Shown: in pieces, positions 15,924 through 25,421 of the stretch
Numbering within the stretch: the first letter of the stretch is position 1
Layout of the letters: the number at the start of each line of letters is the position of its first letter
Source of the DNA: Bacteroidota bacterium
GTDB lineage: Bacteria; Bacteroidota; Ignavibacteria; UBA10030; SZUA-254
Length of the DNA stretch: 64,000 nucleotides
Assembly: GCA_036522515.1 (NCBI GenBank)
Contig: DATDFQ010000055.1
Span: 1-64,000, forward strand
Reading direction: 5' to 3'
Program-made: the position numbers and the translations under genes
The notes under the pieces: generated by a model
What the model was told of the DNA's origin: nothing
Database searches by the model: none
Seen by the model: the letters and a program-made list of their open reading frames with translations, nothing else

Positions 15924-18566
15924 CGGGCATTCGTAACGGTTCTCTTCTTTCTCTCCTTGAGCTTCACCTTCGCATTTGCGGGAACGACCGGGAAAATTGC
16001 CGGGCGGACGATCGACAAGGCGACCAACGAGGGCCTTGCCAGCGTCAATGTCCTCCTCGCCGGGACGGCGCTCGGCGCTTCGACGGCTGCCGACGGCTAT
16101 TACAGCATCATCAACATTCCCGCGGGGACCTACGACGTCGAGTTCCGCCTGATCGGGTATCGCCCGTATACCGTGAAGGCGATTCTCGTCACCGCCGACA
16201 GGACGACAAGACTCGATGCGATCCTCGAAGAAGCTCCCGTGACTGCCGGGGAAGTCGTGGTGGTGGCGGAGAAGCCGGTGGTCGACGTCAACCTCACCAG
16301 CACGATCTCCACGGTCACCGACAAGGATATTCAGGCGCTGCCCGTGCAGGAGCTCACCGATATCGTCAACCTCCAGGCGGGGGTGGTGGACGGACACTTC
16401 CGGGGCGGGCGGGCCGGAGAAGTCCAGTACCAGGTGAACGGAGTATCCGTCAACAACTCCTACGACAACACTTCTGTGGTGAAGATCGACCGCTCGCTGA
16501 TCCAGGAAGTCCAGGTGATTACCGGTACGTTCGACGCGGAATACGGCCAGGCGATGAGCGGCGTCGTCAACACCGTCCTCAAGTCGGGGAGCGAGAGGTT
16601 CAGCGTGAATGCCGAAGCGCTCGCGGGAAGTTTTGTCTACGGAAGCGGGGGATTCCGGGACCTGGAGTACAAATTCAGGCCCGAGTTGCTTAACCAGAAC
16701 TACCAGTTGAGCCTGAGCGGCCCGACGGGACTGCCCCAGACCTACTTCCTCCTGAGCGGGCGGCGGTATGTCTTCAACGATTACTACGTGGGGATCCGGT
16801 ACATCAATCCCCTCGATACGAACGGGTTTTCGAACCTCTATAAGTGGCTTACGCAACCGAACGGCGACCAGAAGGCGGTGGCCCTCGCCTATTCCCATGA
16901 GTGGTCGGGCCTCGCGAAGATCACCAACCGGTCACTGCCGGGCATCGAGATCGCGTATGAGGCGCTCGCCAACGGCATCGAGGGGAGCAAGCTCGACGAC
17001 GCGTTTACGTTCCGGTTCAACCCCGACGGCAAGAAGAAACAGCAGACCTCGTCCATCGTTCACGGGCTGGACTGGACGCACACAATCTCCGGGAAGACAT
17101 ATTACAACCTCAGCGTGCGGCAGAACTATTTCAACTACCATGACTGGGTGTTCGACGATTTTTACGACCCTCGGTATGATTATGCGGGGTCCAGTTCCGG
17201 GATCGACGATATTGCAAACGGGGCCTCCTTCGTCGGCGTCGATTTCGGGCGCTTCCAGCAGATAACGAACTCTCTCGTGTTGAAAGGCGCCCTCACAAGC
17301 CAGATTTCGCGCGACCATCTGGTAAAAGTCGGCGGAGAATTCGAGACCTCGGCGATCGACTTCGGGACGGCCGGGACTCTCACCTATAAGGGCGATACCC
17401 TCTACCGGTACGTCGATTTTCCTCCCGATTATCCGGGAGTCCAGCACTATCACCCCGTTTCGGCCGCCGCCTATGTGCAGGATCAGTCCGAATGGAACGA
17501 CTTGACGGTCCGCGCCGGCGTCCGGTTTGAATACTTCAACGCCCGGAGCTTCCTACCGAGCGATCTCGCCAACCCCGCCAATGCGATCGCCGGCGCGCCT
17601 CTGTCCGTCCCGCAGCGTGCGACGAAGAAACTTTCCCTCGCGCCGCGCGTCGGGATTTCGTATCCGATTACGGCGACCTCGGCGGTGTTTTTTTCGTATG
17701 GGCATTTCTATCAGCTCCCGCCCCTGCGCGATATATTCAACAATGCCAACTACGACAAGCTCGCGACCCTCCAGGCGGGGACCGGCAACTACGGCACCGT
17801 CTACGGAAATCCGGATATCAAACCCGAGCGGACGGTGCAATACGAGTTCGGGTACAAGCATGCCATCACCAATTTTCTCGGGTTGAACGTCAACCTCTTC
17901 TATAAGGACATCCGCGACCTTCTGGGAGTGGAGTTCGTCGACACCTACACCGCGGCTTCCTACGCGCGCCTCACGAACGTCGATTTTGGCAGCGTCACAG
18001 GATTCACCATTTCGCTCGATCAACGCCAGATCGGTATGGTCAGCTCGACGCTCGATTACACCTGGCAGACGGCCCGCGGAAACTCGAGCGACCCTTCGGA
18101 AACAGCGACCAGGGCGGCGGCGGGAGAAGATCCGCGTCCGCGCGAGGTGCCGTTCGACTGGGATCAGCGCCATACCCTGAACGCGACCGTCCAACTCTCC
18201 CGGGAGGGGAATTTTTCCGTCAGCACGATCCTCCGGTTCGGCAGCGGCCAGCCCTACACCCCGGCGATCGGCTCGGGGTTCGGGGCGGCGCTGGAAAAGA
18301 ACTCGGGGCGCAAACCAAACGGCTTCACCGTCGATCTCCGGGCCGAAAAGTCCTTTGCGCTCTCGGGCGCGAACATGAGTTTCTTCGTGAGGGTCTTCAA
18401 TATGCTCGACACCCGCTATTTCAACGGGGACGTCTTTGCAAACACCGGGAGTCCGGACTACGGCCTCTTCCCGCTTTCGCAGGATAAGAACAAGCTGGCC
18501 GACCCGACGCGGTACTACGCTCCGCGCCGGATCGAGATCGGCATTTCAATGAACTCAGCCCTCTGA
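15894..18566 (+). CDS. TonB-dependent receptor with CarboxypepD_reg-like domain
   Basis: Outer-membrane receptor of 890 aa for energised uptake of a large substrate, probably an oligosaccharide given the locus. Signal peptide (hydrophobic core FVTVLFFLSLSFTFAF), then a carboxypeptidase-regulatory-like beta domain (GKIAGRTIDKATNEGLASVN, GYYSIINIPAGTYDVEFRLIGY), a plug domain (STISTVTDKDIQALPVQEL, QVNGVSVNN, EVQVITGTFDAEYGQAMSG) and a beta-barrel to the C-terminus (YYAPRRIEIGISMNSAL). I chose the ATG at 15894, inside the right arm of a repeat element; an ATG at 15792 would add an implausible N-terminus. No SusD partner follows; instead a large secreted protein and a PorV-like barrel do. Confidence 0.9.
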   Translation: MTCCLKPSRYRAFVTVLFFLSLSFTFAFAGTTGKIAGRTIDKATNEGLASVNVLLAGTALGASTAADGYYSIINIPAGTYDVEFRLIGYRPYTVKAILVTADRTTRLDAILEEAPVTAGEVVVVAEKPVVDVNLTSTISTVTDKDIQALPVQELTDIVNLQAGVVDGHFRGGRAGEVQYQVNGVSVNNSYDNTSVVKIDRSLIQEVQVITGTFDAEYGQAMSGVVNTVLKSGSERFSVNAEALAGSFVYGSGGFRDLEYKFRPELLNQNYQLSLSGPTGLPQTYFLLSGRRYVFNDYYVGIRYINPLDTNGFSNLYKWLTQPNGDQKAVALAYSHEWSGLAKITNRSLPGIEIAYEALANGIEGSKLDDAFTFRFNPDGKKKQQTSSIVHGLDWTHTISGKTYYNLSVRQNYFNYHDWVFDDFYDPRYDYAGSSSGIDDIANGASFVGVDFGRFQQITNSLVLKGALTSQISRDHLVKVGGEFETSAIDFGTAGTLTYKGDTLYRYVDFPPDYPGVQHYHPVSAAAYVQDQSEWNDLTVRAGVRFEYFNARSFLPSDLANPANAIAGAPLSVPQRATKKLSLAPRVGISYPITATSAVFFSYGHFYQLPPLRDIFNNANYDKLATLQAGTGNYGTVYGNPDIKPERTVQYEFGYKHAITNFLGLNVNLFYKDIRDLLGVEFVDTYTAASYARLTNVDFGSVTGFTISLDQRQIGMVSSTLDYTWQTARGNSSDPSETATRAAAGEDPRPREVPFDWDQRHTLNATVQLSREGNFSVSTILRFGSGQPYTPAIGSGFGAALEKNSGRKPNGFTVDLRAEKSFALSGANMSFFVRVFNMLDTRYFNGDVFANTGSPDYGLFPLSQDKNKLADPTRYYAPRRIEIGISMNSAL

Positions 18567-18583
18567 TTGCGGAGATGCCGCCG

Positions 18584-21500
18584 ATGAACATGCGGAGTTA
18601 TCGCCTCCTGACTCTTCTTGTCACACTCGCACTCTGCGCAGCCGGACGTCTCGCGGCGCAGGTCGTGACCCCCGTTCCCAAGGATATGCGGAGCCGGATC
18701 GACGCGGAGCGGCTGGGATTTCATGACGCGAACAATATCCGCACGGTGTTTTACAACTACGGGATGGTCGGCGACTATCCGCCGGATCCGGGCAACGTGG
18801 ACCTGAGCGTGTTTCATTCCGTCGAGGTGCCGAAGGGAAGCGGCGTGAACTATACCGACGGCATCACCCCCTTCGTGCTGGCAAAAAAGCGTCTCCTGAA
18901 CGGCGATTCCGCCTACATCATGGAGACCGGATACCGCGAGCGCCAGGAAACGAGCCCCTTTTCCGCCCTCACGATGCGCTTTGAGCCGAGGCCGGGATAC
19001 TTCGAGCCGGATCCGGTCCTCAACAGGGGAAGATCCCCGGCGCTCAGCAATGATCCCCGCACCTGGCCTGCTTCATGGCCCGACAAGGACGCCACCTGGA
19101 ACGGATCCTGGAACGGCTACTTTGGGAAGCAGCCGGCCGCAGACCAGGAGAGCTACAGCGTGATGGACGACGACTATTACGACAAATGGAAATCGCTCTA
19201 CTATCCCGACAGCCGCGACTCCACCCGGCACGGGCTCGGATTGCGGGTCGAAGTCCGGGGCTTCCAATGGGCCAATCCGCAGGCGGCGAACGTGATCTTC
19301 TGGCATTACGACATTACGAACGAAGGGACCACCGATTACCCGGCCCCCGGCGAGCCGGAAAATATCATCTTCGGCCTCTATATGGATGCCGGCGTGGGGG
19401 GCGAGGCGCTGAGTTGCGACGGGGTGTTCGAGTCGGACGACGACAACGCCACGTTCGACACCACCTCGGGGCTGAACCTCGTCTATACATGGGACTACTA
19501 TGGCCACGGCGTGGGGCTTTCGAATACCTGCTATCCCACGGGTTACCTCGGCTATGCCTACCTGGAAACACCCGGCAAGCCCGGTGACGGGATCGATAAC
19601 GACAATGACGGAATCACCGACGAGCGGCGGGATTCGGGCCCCGGAATTCTGATCGAAGGGCGGGACGCGATTCTCGCCTACGCCGCCGCGCATTACGACA
19701 CGGTGAAGTTCAACAGGTTTTACGGGCCGATCAGCCAGCGGCCGGCGGTGCTGGCGGGCAAATGGTGGACGGGGGACGAAGACCTTGATTGGGTCGCCGA
19801 AGCGGACGACACGGGTGAGGACGGAGTGTGGGGGACGCACGACCCCGGAGAGGGGGACGGGATTCCGACCGAAGGGGAGCCGCACTTCGACAAGACCGAC
19901 AAGGACGAATCGGACCAGATCGGGCTGACGGGATTTCAGATGAACTACATCAACAACCCCGGCGGCACGCCGGACGACATCGTGTTCTTCAAGACGGGCC
20001 GGCCGCCGCACCCCGACTGGCCGAAGGAGCTCTACGAGAAATGGACCAGCCCCAACCCGCATGACCGGTTCGATCAGAGGTCGGGCGCGGTGCGGATCAA
20101 TATCGGTTTTCTGTTCGCGTCGGGCCCCTTCACGCTCAAGGCCGGGAAGACAGAGCGGTTCAGCCTCGCGCTTGCCTACGGGGCCGACCTCGAGGAACTG
20201 CGCTCGACGGTGAAGGTCGTGCAGGCGATTTACAACGCGAATTATCAATTCGCCGTCCCCCCGCCCCTCCCCACCGTGAAAGCGGAAGCCGGCAACAAGT
20301 ACGTCCAGCTCACCTGGGACGATGCCGCGGAAAACAGCACCGATCCGGTCGTGACCGAGAACGATTTTGAGGGCTACCGCATCTACCGCTCGACCGACCC
20401 GGAGTTCAGGGACCCGCGCATCATCCAGACGGCGCGCGGAACCGGGCCCATCGGAAACGGAAAGCCGATCGCGCAATTCGACCTGAAGGACGGCATCTCG
20501 GGTTATTCGAAAACGACCGTGGACGGCATCGCATATTATCTCGGCGGGGAGACCGGCATCCAGCATACGTTCAGAGACACGACCGTGGTGAACGGGCAGC
20601 TCTATTACTATGCGGTCTGCTCCTATGATTATGGACCGAGCATCCGGCTTCAGAGCCAGGAGGTGTTCACCTACTATCCCTCGGAGAATTCGATCACGGT
20701 CTCCCGGACGCCGCGCGGCGGGACGATCCTCCCCGGGAATGTGGTGTCGGTCCGGCCCAACCCGAAAGTGCTCGGGTACACTCCGGCGGAAGCGGGAAGC
20801 GTCACGCGGGTCGCGGGGGCCGGGACGGGAACGGTGAGCGTGAGAGTGCTCGACTCCAAGCTCGTCCCGGAGAATCATCTCTTCAAGATCACGTTCAATG
20901 CCAATTCGGACGAAGTGCTGGCGAATTCGTACAACCTGGTCGACAGCACGACCGGCGAGGTGTTGTTCAAGACGGGGAGGGATTTCGCGGGCGAAGGGCG
21001 CGGCCTTTCGGGCGGAGGCGTCCAGCCGGTCGTTACCACGCTCCCGACGGTCGTGGTCGATACGCTCCTGAGCGGGTTCGCCGCGGGAAGCAGCACGAAC
21101 GCAAGGCTCGACGTGAAATATTCCGGCGTGACGATGCCGGTCACCCTTCGCCGCACCGGGTTCCCGTATGATTTGTCGATTACCTTCTCCAACACGATTC
21201 TCGACACCGCTGACGGTATTTTCCCCTTCCCCGCCTTTCGAAAGCCGGTGAAGTTCCGCGTCGTCGCGCATGCGCCCGAGGGCGACCTTCATCTTCATAC
21301 GAAATTCGTCGACCTCAACGGCGACTCGACGCTCAGCCCCAATCCGGGGAATTCCGAGGTAATCCAGATACTCACCGGTCCGGACAGTCTTGCCGCCGGC
21401 GACCGTCTGACGTGGGCGGTCAGAATCAAGAACGACAGCGTCACGACCCGGAAGCCCACCCAGGGGGATGTCTATGAGTTGAAGCTTCTCTATCCCTTCA

Positions 21501-21883
21501 CGACCGGAGACGTTTTCACCTACACGACGAAAGCCGAAGTGGTCGAAAATGCGAAAGCGACGGCGCAGTTCAACTCCTCGCCGTACGTCGTTCCAAACCC
21601 GTACGTGGGGGCGGCGAGTTTTGAGCCGGGCCTCTTCGCGACAAACGGCCGCGGCGAGCGCCGGATCGAGTTCCGCGGCTTGCCGCAAAGCTGCACGATC
21701 AGAATTTTCGCGATTCGGGGCGAGCTGGTTCAAACACTCACCCATGACGGCTCCACGGACGGGTTTGTCGCGTGGAACCTGCGCACGAAGGACAATCTCG
21801 ACGTCGCGCCGGGGTTGTACGTCTATCAGGTCGACGCGGGGAGCGTCGGGACCTACATCGGCAAGTTCGCAATCATCAAGTAG
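18584..21883 (+). CDS. Large secreted protein of the TonB-receptor triad
   Basis: Exported protein of about 1100 aa, not assigned to a named family. Signal peptide (YRLLTLLVTLALCAAGRLAAQ), then a long N-terminal region rich in aromatic residues and acidic calcium-type loops (DGIDNDNDGITDERRD near residue 330). A fibronectin-type-III-like segment (YVQLTWDD, GYRIYRSTDPEF) spans about 560-670. The end resembles a type IX sorting domain variant (VVPNPYVGAASFEP ... APGLYVYQVDAG ... GKFAIIK). I chose the ATG at 18584 because GGAG stands nine bases before it; an ATG at 18575 directly abuts that GGAG. It lies 17 bases after the receptor stop and 10 before the barrel gene, so all three are co-transcribed. 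It may be the surface substrate-capture partner in place of SusD; that is inference. Confidence 0.8.
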   Translation: MNMRSYRLLTLLVTLALCAAGRLAAQVVTPVPKDMRSRIDAERLGFHDANNIRTVFYNYGMVGDYPPDPGNVDLSVFHSVEVPKGSGVNYTDGITPFVLAKKRLLNGDSAYIMETGYRERQETSPFSALTMRFEPRPGYFEPDPVLNRGRSPALSNDPRTWPASWPDKDATWNGSWNGYFGKQPAADQESYSVMDDDYYDKWKSLYYPDSRDSTRHGLGLRVEVRGFQWANPQAANVIFWHYDITNEGTTDYPAPGEPENIIFGLYMDAGVGGEALSCDGVFESDDDNATFDTTSGLNLVYTWDYYGHGVGLSNTCYPTGYLGYAYLETPGKPGDGIDNDNDGITDERRDSGPGILIEGRDAILAYAAAHYDTVKFNRFYGPISQRPAVLAGKWWTGDEDLDWVAEADDTGEDGVWGTHDPGEGDGIPTEGEPHFDKTDKDESDQIGLTGFQMNYINNPGGTPDDIVFFKTGRPPHPDWPKELYEKWTSPNPHDRFDQRSGAVRINIGFLFASGPFTLKAGKTERFSLALAYGADLEELRSTVKVVQAIYNANYQFAVPPPLPTVKAEAGNKYVQLTWDDAAENSTDPVVTENDFEGYRIYRSTDPEFRDPRIIQTARGTGPIGNGKPIAQFDLKDGISGYSKTTVDGIAYYLGGETGIQHTFRDTTVVNGQLYYYAVCSYDYGPSIRLQSQEVFTYYPSENSITVSRTPRGGTILPGNVVSVRPNPKVLGYTPAEAGSVTRVAGAGTGTVSVRVLDSKLVPENHLFKITFNANSDEVLANSYNLVDSTTGEVLFKTGRDFAGEGRGLSGGGVQPVVTTLPTVVVDTLLSGFAAGSSTNARLDVKYSGVTMPVTLRRTGFPYDLSITFSNTILDTADGIFPFPAFRKPVKFRVVAHAPEGDLHLHTKFVDLNGDSTLSPNPGNSEVIQILTGPDSLAAGDRLTWAVRIKNDSVTTRKPTQGDVYELKLLYPFTTGDVFTYTTKAEVVENAKATAQFNSSPYVVPNPYVGAASFEPGLFATNGRGERRIEFRGLPQSCTIRIFAIRGELVQTLTHDGSTDGFVAWNLRTKDNLDVAPGLYVYQVDAGSVGTYIGKFAIIK

Positions 21884-21893
21884 GCGGGTGACT

Positions 21894-22901
21894 ATGATCC
21901 GAAACCTTCTCCTGATCGGACTCTTCCTGCTTGCGGCCGCGTGGGCGGCCGGGCAGTCGAAGACGGGCACCAGCGCCGGACAATTCCTGCTGATCGAACC
22001 GAGCGCCCGCGTGGCGGGGATGGGAAATGCCGGTTCGACGATCTACGGCGAGATTCAAGCCGCCTATTACAACCCCGCCGCCATCGGGCTCTTCACAGGA
22101 AGCGGCGTGGAGTTCACGCACAGTCTCTGGCTGGCAGACATCGGCTATGATTTTGCGGCCGCCGGCGTGACACTGGGGAGCGTCGGCAATATCTATGCGA
22201 GCATCACGTCACTGAGCTCGGGCGAGATCGATGTGCGGACGGTCGAACAACCCCTTGGAACGGGCGAGAGATATACCGTGACCGATCTTGCGTTCGGGAT
22301 CGGCTACGGGCGCCAGGTTTCGGAACAATTTTCGGTCGGACTTCAGGGCACGTATCTGACGGAGACGATCTGGCACAGCTCGATGTACGCGTTCGCGCTC
22401 AACGTGGGAACGCTCTACCGGATTTCGGAAAGCGGCCTTCGCATCGGGGCGAGCATCTCGAATTTCGGAACGCCCGCCCGGTTCAACGGGACCGACCTGC
22501 GCGTCCTCTTCGACCAAAATCCGGCAAGGTTCGGCGACAACGGGAGTCTTCCCGCGGAGTTGTTGACCGACGAATTCCCCCTGCCGATCCTGTTCCGGGT
22601 CGGCGTCGGTATTCCGGTCGCACTCAACGAGCGAAACAGGGTGAACGTCGCCTTCGACGCGTTTCATCCGAGCGACAACACGGAAAGTCTCAGCATGGGA
22701 ATCGAATGGGGATACGACAACACGCTCTTCCTCCGGGGCGGCTATCAGAATCTTTTCCTGGAAGATTCCGAAGTCGGGCTCACCTTCGGGGTGGGAGTGC
22801 AGTCCACACTCGACGTCTACAGGGTGAGCTTCGATTACGGATGGGCCGACCACGGCCGGCTCAAGGAGACGCACCGCTTTACGCTCGGCATCTTCTTTTA
22901 G
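21894..22901 (+). CDS. PorV/PorQ-like outer-membrane barrel protein
   Basis: Outer-membrane protein of 335 aa. Signal peptide MIRNLLLIGLFLLAAAWAAG, then the hallmark start of the PorV/UPF0164 group (GQFLLIEPSARVAGMGNAGS, AAYYNPAAIGLF), and alternating beta strands to a terminal phenylalanine (HRFTLGIFF), typical of barrels inserted by the BAM machinery. PorV itself shuttles T9SS cargo to the attachment complex; many paralogues in this phylum accompany TonB receptors and surface proteins. It lies 10 bases after the large secreted protein gene. A role in surface delivery of that protein is inferred. The longer frame from 21549 only reads through the preceding gene. Confidence 0.85.
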   Translation: MIRNLLLIGLFLLAAAWAAGQSKTGTSAGQFLLIEPSARVAGMGNAGSTIYGEIQAAYYNPAAIGLFTGSGVEFTHSLWLADIGYDFAAAGVTLGSVGNIYASITSLSSGEIDVRTVEQPLGTGERYTVTDLAFGIGYGRQVSEQFSVGLQGTYLTETIWHSSMYAFALNVGTLYRISESGLRIGASISNFGTPARFNGTDLRVLFDQNPARFGDNGSLPAELLTDEFPLPILFRVGVGIPVALNERNRVNVAFDAFHPSDNTESLSMGIEWGYDNTLFLRGGYQNLFLEDSEVGLTFGVGVQSTLDVYRVSFDYGWADHGRLKETHRFTLGIFF

Positions 22902-22934
22902 AACCTTCATTCCCCGAACGATGGGCAACCGGCC

Positions 22935-25340
22935 TTGAACCGCTTCAAGACGAGATTCGGGTCATTTTCGCCCGATGGAACAGAGTACATCATTTCAACG
23001 CCCCGGACTCCCCGCCCCTGGATCAACGTCATCAGCAACGGAGATTACGGGATGACGTTCTCCCAGGCGGGAAGCGGGTATAGCTGGCGGACACACGCCC
23101 AGCTCAACAGGATTACGCGCTGGGAACAGGACCTGGTCAGGGACGACTGGGGGAAACACATCTATTTGCGGGACGAGAAGAGCAATATCTGGTCGGCCGG
23201 GTGGAAACCGGTCTGCGCCGAACCGGAGTCCTATCGCTGCCGGCACGGGTTCGGTTATTCCGCGATCGAATCTCTCCATGATGGCATCGGGACGGAGCTG
23301 CTCGTCTTTGTTCCGATGGAAGAGCCACTCGAGATTTGGCGCCTGACGGTCACGAACCGCTCCCGAAGGGCGCGTTCCCTCTCCGTTTTCACATACCTGG
23401 AATGGGGCCTCGGCCAGGCCCCCGACTGGCACCGGGAATTCCACAAATCCTTCATCGAAACGGAGTACGACCCCCGATCGCGGGCAGTCTATGCGACGAA
23501 GCGGCTCTGGGAGGTCCCCACCCCCCGCGGCCACTGGAACACTCCATGGCCCTATGTGGCCTTTCATTCCTCCAACCTCAAACCCACGTCGTTCGACACC
23601 GATAAAGAAACCTTCCTCGGGATGTACGGCTCGACGGCCTCGCCCGAGAGCGTTCAAAGAAACAGGCTGCGGAAGAGCGCGGGGAAAGGCCTCGACCCGG
23701 TCGCGAGCCTTCATTCCGGAATCGCCCTCAAACCGGGCGAATCGAAAACGCTTCTTTACACTCTCGGCGCCGCGGATTCCCGATCGCAGGCCGAAGGGCT
23801 CATTCTCAAGTATAAGGATCCCGGGGAGGTGGAGGCGGCGTTGGAGGAAGTGCACCGGCGCTGGTCGGGTCTTCTCAACGGCGCAGTCGCGGAGACGCCC
23901 GACCGTGCGATGGACCTGATGCAGAACGGATGGCTAAAGTACCAGGCGATCTCGGGACGAATCTGGGGGCGCACCGCGTACTATCAAACCGGAGGCGCCT
24001 TCGGGTTCCGCGATCAATTGCAGGACAGTCTCCTCTGGCTGGCGATCGATCCGGCGCGGACACTCGATCAGATCCGGCTCCACGCGAGGCACCAGTTCAG
24101 AGAGGGAACCGTCTATCATTGGTGGCATCCTCTCACCGAGCTGGGGTTGCGGAATCAGATTTCAGACAACCTGCTCTGGCTCCCCTACGCGATGAACCGC
24201 TATCTGCTGGAGACGAACGACTTCTCAACACTCGATCTCCGGGAACCCTGGGTCGATGACAGCCAGGGAGCGTCCCTCTACGATCATTGCGTGCTGGCGA
24301 TCGACTTCGCTCTTACCCGCTTCAGTCCGAGAGGCCTTCCCCTCATCGGTAGCGGCGACTGGAACGACGGTCTCAGCGCGGTCGGTCTCGAAATGAAAGG
24401 GGAATCGATCTGGCTGGGCCAGTTTCTCCACCGGATCCTGATCGAATTTGCTGCGGTTTCAGAGCGCCGGGGAGACACCGGGCGATCGAAACGGTATTGC
24501 TCCCGGGCGGATGAATTGCGAGCGAACCTGAACAGGCTCGGGTGGGACGGCGATTACTACTACGGCGCCACGAAGGACTCGGGCGACAAGCTCGGAAGCA
24601 GCGTCAATACCGAAGGGGCGATCTGGCTCAACCCCCAGACATGGGCGATCATCGGCGGTGTCGCGGATGAGGGCAGGGCTCAACAGTGCATGGACATCGT
24701 TGAACAGAAGCTGGAAGCGGAGATCGGCCCGCTCTTGTTGAAACCGGCATACAAAACACCCGACGAATATATAGGTTATCTGACGCGCTATAGTCCGGGG
24801 ATGCGCGAGAACGGAGGAGTCTATACGCACGCCGCGACCTGGGCGGTTATCGCCGCGGCGATGCTGGGCCGCGGAGAAACCGCGTTTCGGATCTACTCCA
24901 AGCTCAATCCGGTGAACCGCGGGAAGGATCCCGGCAGGTACTGCGCCGAACCGTATGTGACAGCCGGAAACATCGAAGGGCCCGATTCCCCGTTCTACGG
25001 AAGGGGGGGCTGGACATGGTACACCGGCTCGGCGGCGTGGCTCTTCAACGCAGGCTTCGAATGGATTCTCGGCATACGCCCGGCGTTCGGCGGGTTGTTG
25101 TGCGATCCGTGCATTCCACGGAGCTGGAAGGGGTTCGCCGTTCGCCGGAACTTCCGGGGAGCCCAGTACAACATCGTCGTGGAAAACCCCCGCCATGTCG
25201 AGTGCGGGGTGAATGAGATGTGGGTCGACGGAGAGCTGCAGCGCGGGGGCGCAAGCCCGAGATCGAACACAGCGCCGCTCTTTCCGGCGGGCACGACGCA
25301 CAATATTCGTGTCGTGATGGGAAGCGGACTGTCATCCTGA
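22935..25340 (+). CDS. GH94 family oligosaccharide phosphorylase
   Basis: Cytoplasmic phosphorylase of 801 aa (no signal peptide) that cleaves a beta-linked disaccharide or oligosaccharide with phosphate to give a sugar 1-phosphate. N-terminal beta-sandwich (IISTPRTPRPWINVISNGDY, RITRWEQDL, ESYRCRHGFGYSAI), (alpha/alpha)6 barrel (GFRDQLQDSLLW, YHWWHPLTELGLRN) and C-terminal beta domain (GIRPAFGGLLCDPCIP). The catalytic acid is D475 in GSGDWNDGL. Length and architecture match cellobiose or chitobiose phosphorylase rather than the longer 1,2-beta-oligoglucan phosphorylases, so the linkage is open. The stop codon lies inside a repeat whose first bases encode the last residues (LSS), so the original C-terminus may have been slightly different. 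Confidence 0.92.
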   Translation: MNRFKTRFGSFSPDGTEYIISTPRTPRPWINVISNGDYGMTFSQAGSGYSWRTHAQLNRITRWEQDLVRDDWGKHIYLRDEKSNIWSAGWKPVCAEPESYRCRHGFGYSAIESLHDGIGTELLVFVPMEEPLEIWRLTVTNRSRRARSLSVFTYLEWGLGQAPDWHREFHKSFIETEYDPRSRAVYATKRLWEVPTPRGHWNTPWPYVAFHSSNLKPTSFDTDKETFLGMYGSTASPESVQRNRLRKSAGKGLDPVASLHSGIALKPGESKTLLYTLGAADSRSQAEGLILKYKDPGEVEAALEEVHRRWSGLLNGAVAETPDRAMDLMQNGWLKYQAISGRIWGRTAYYQTGGAFGFRDQLQDSLLWLAIDPARTLDQIRLHARHQFREGTVYHWWHPLTELGLRNQISDNLLWLPYAMNRYLLETNDFSTLDLREPWVDDSQGASLYDHCVLAIDFALTRFSPRGLPLIGSGDWNDGLSAVGLEMKGESIWLGQFLHRILIEFAAVSERRGDTGRSKRYCSRADELRANLNRLGWDGDYYYGATKDSGDKLGSSVNTEGAIWLNPQTWAIIGGVADEGRAQQCMDIVEQKLEAEIGPLLLKPAYKTPDEYIGYLTRYSPGMRENGGVYTHAATWAVIAAAMLGRGETAFRIYSKLNPVNRGKDPGRYCAEPYVTAGNIEGPDSPFYGRGGWTWYTGSAAWLFNAGFEWILGIRPAFGGLLCDPCIPRSWKGFAVRRNFRGAQYNIVVENPRHVECGVNEMWVDGELQRGGASPRSNTAPLFPAGTTHNIRVVMGSGLSS

Positions 25341-25421
25341 GGGAGCAAGGCGACCGAAGGATCTCACTATGACCAATCATCGAAAAGCCGGATTCTTCGT
25401 CGCTTCGCTCCTCAGAATGAC
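25331..25421. repeat. Inverted-repeat element joining two glycosidase genes
   Basis: Left arm GTCATCCTGAGGGAGC and right arm GCTCCTCAGAATGACG, same family as the 119-bp elements. It contains the TGA stop of the GH94 gene (25338-25340), an AAGGA Shine-Dalgarno (25357-25361) and the ATG of the next gene (25369), plus that gene's first 17-18 codons. Confidence 0.75.

Noticed and set aside
18584-21883. SusD-like lipoprotein
   Set aside because: No lipobox, too long, no SusD/RagB helical TPR pattern; it ends instead in a T9SS-like beta domain.
19073-21970. Open frame of 965 codons on the minus strand
   Set aside because: Antisense to the large secreted protein gene; composition rich in Arg, Asp, His and Val, no domain or signal, typical of GC-rich shadow frames.
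22935-25340. Firm call of the GH94 enzyme as 1,2-beta-oligoglucan phosphorylase
   Set aside because: At 801 aa it is the size of cellobiose or chitobiose phosphorylases and shorter than the known 1,2-beta-oligoglucan enzymes; the linkage is left open.
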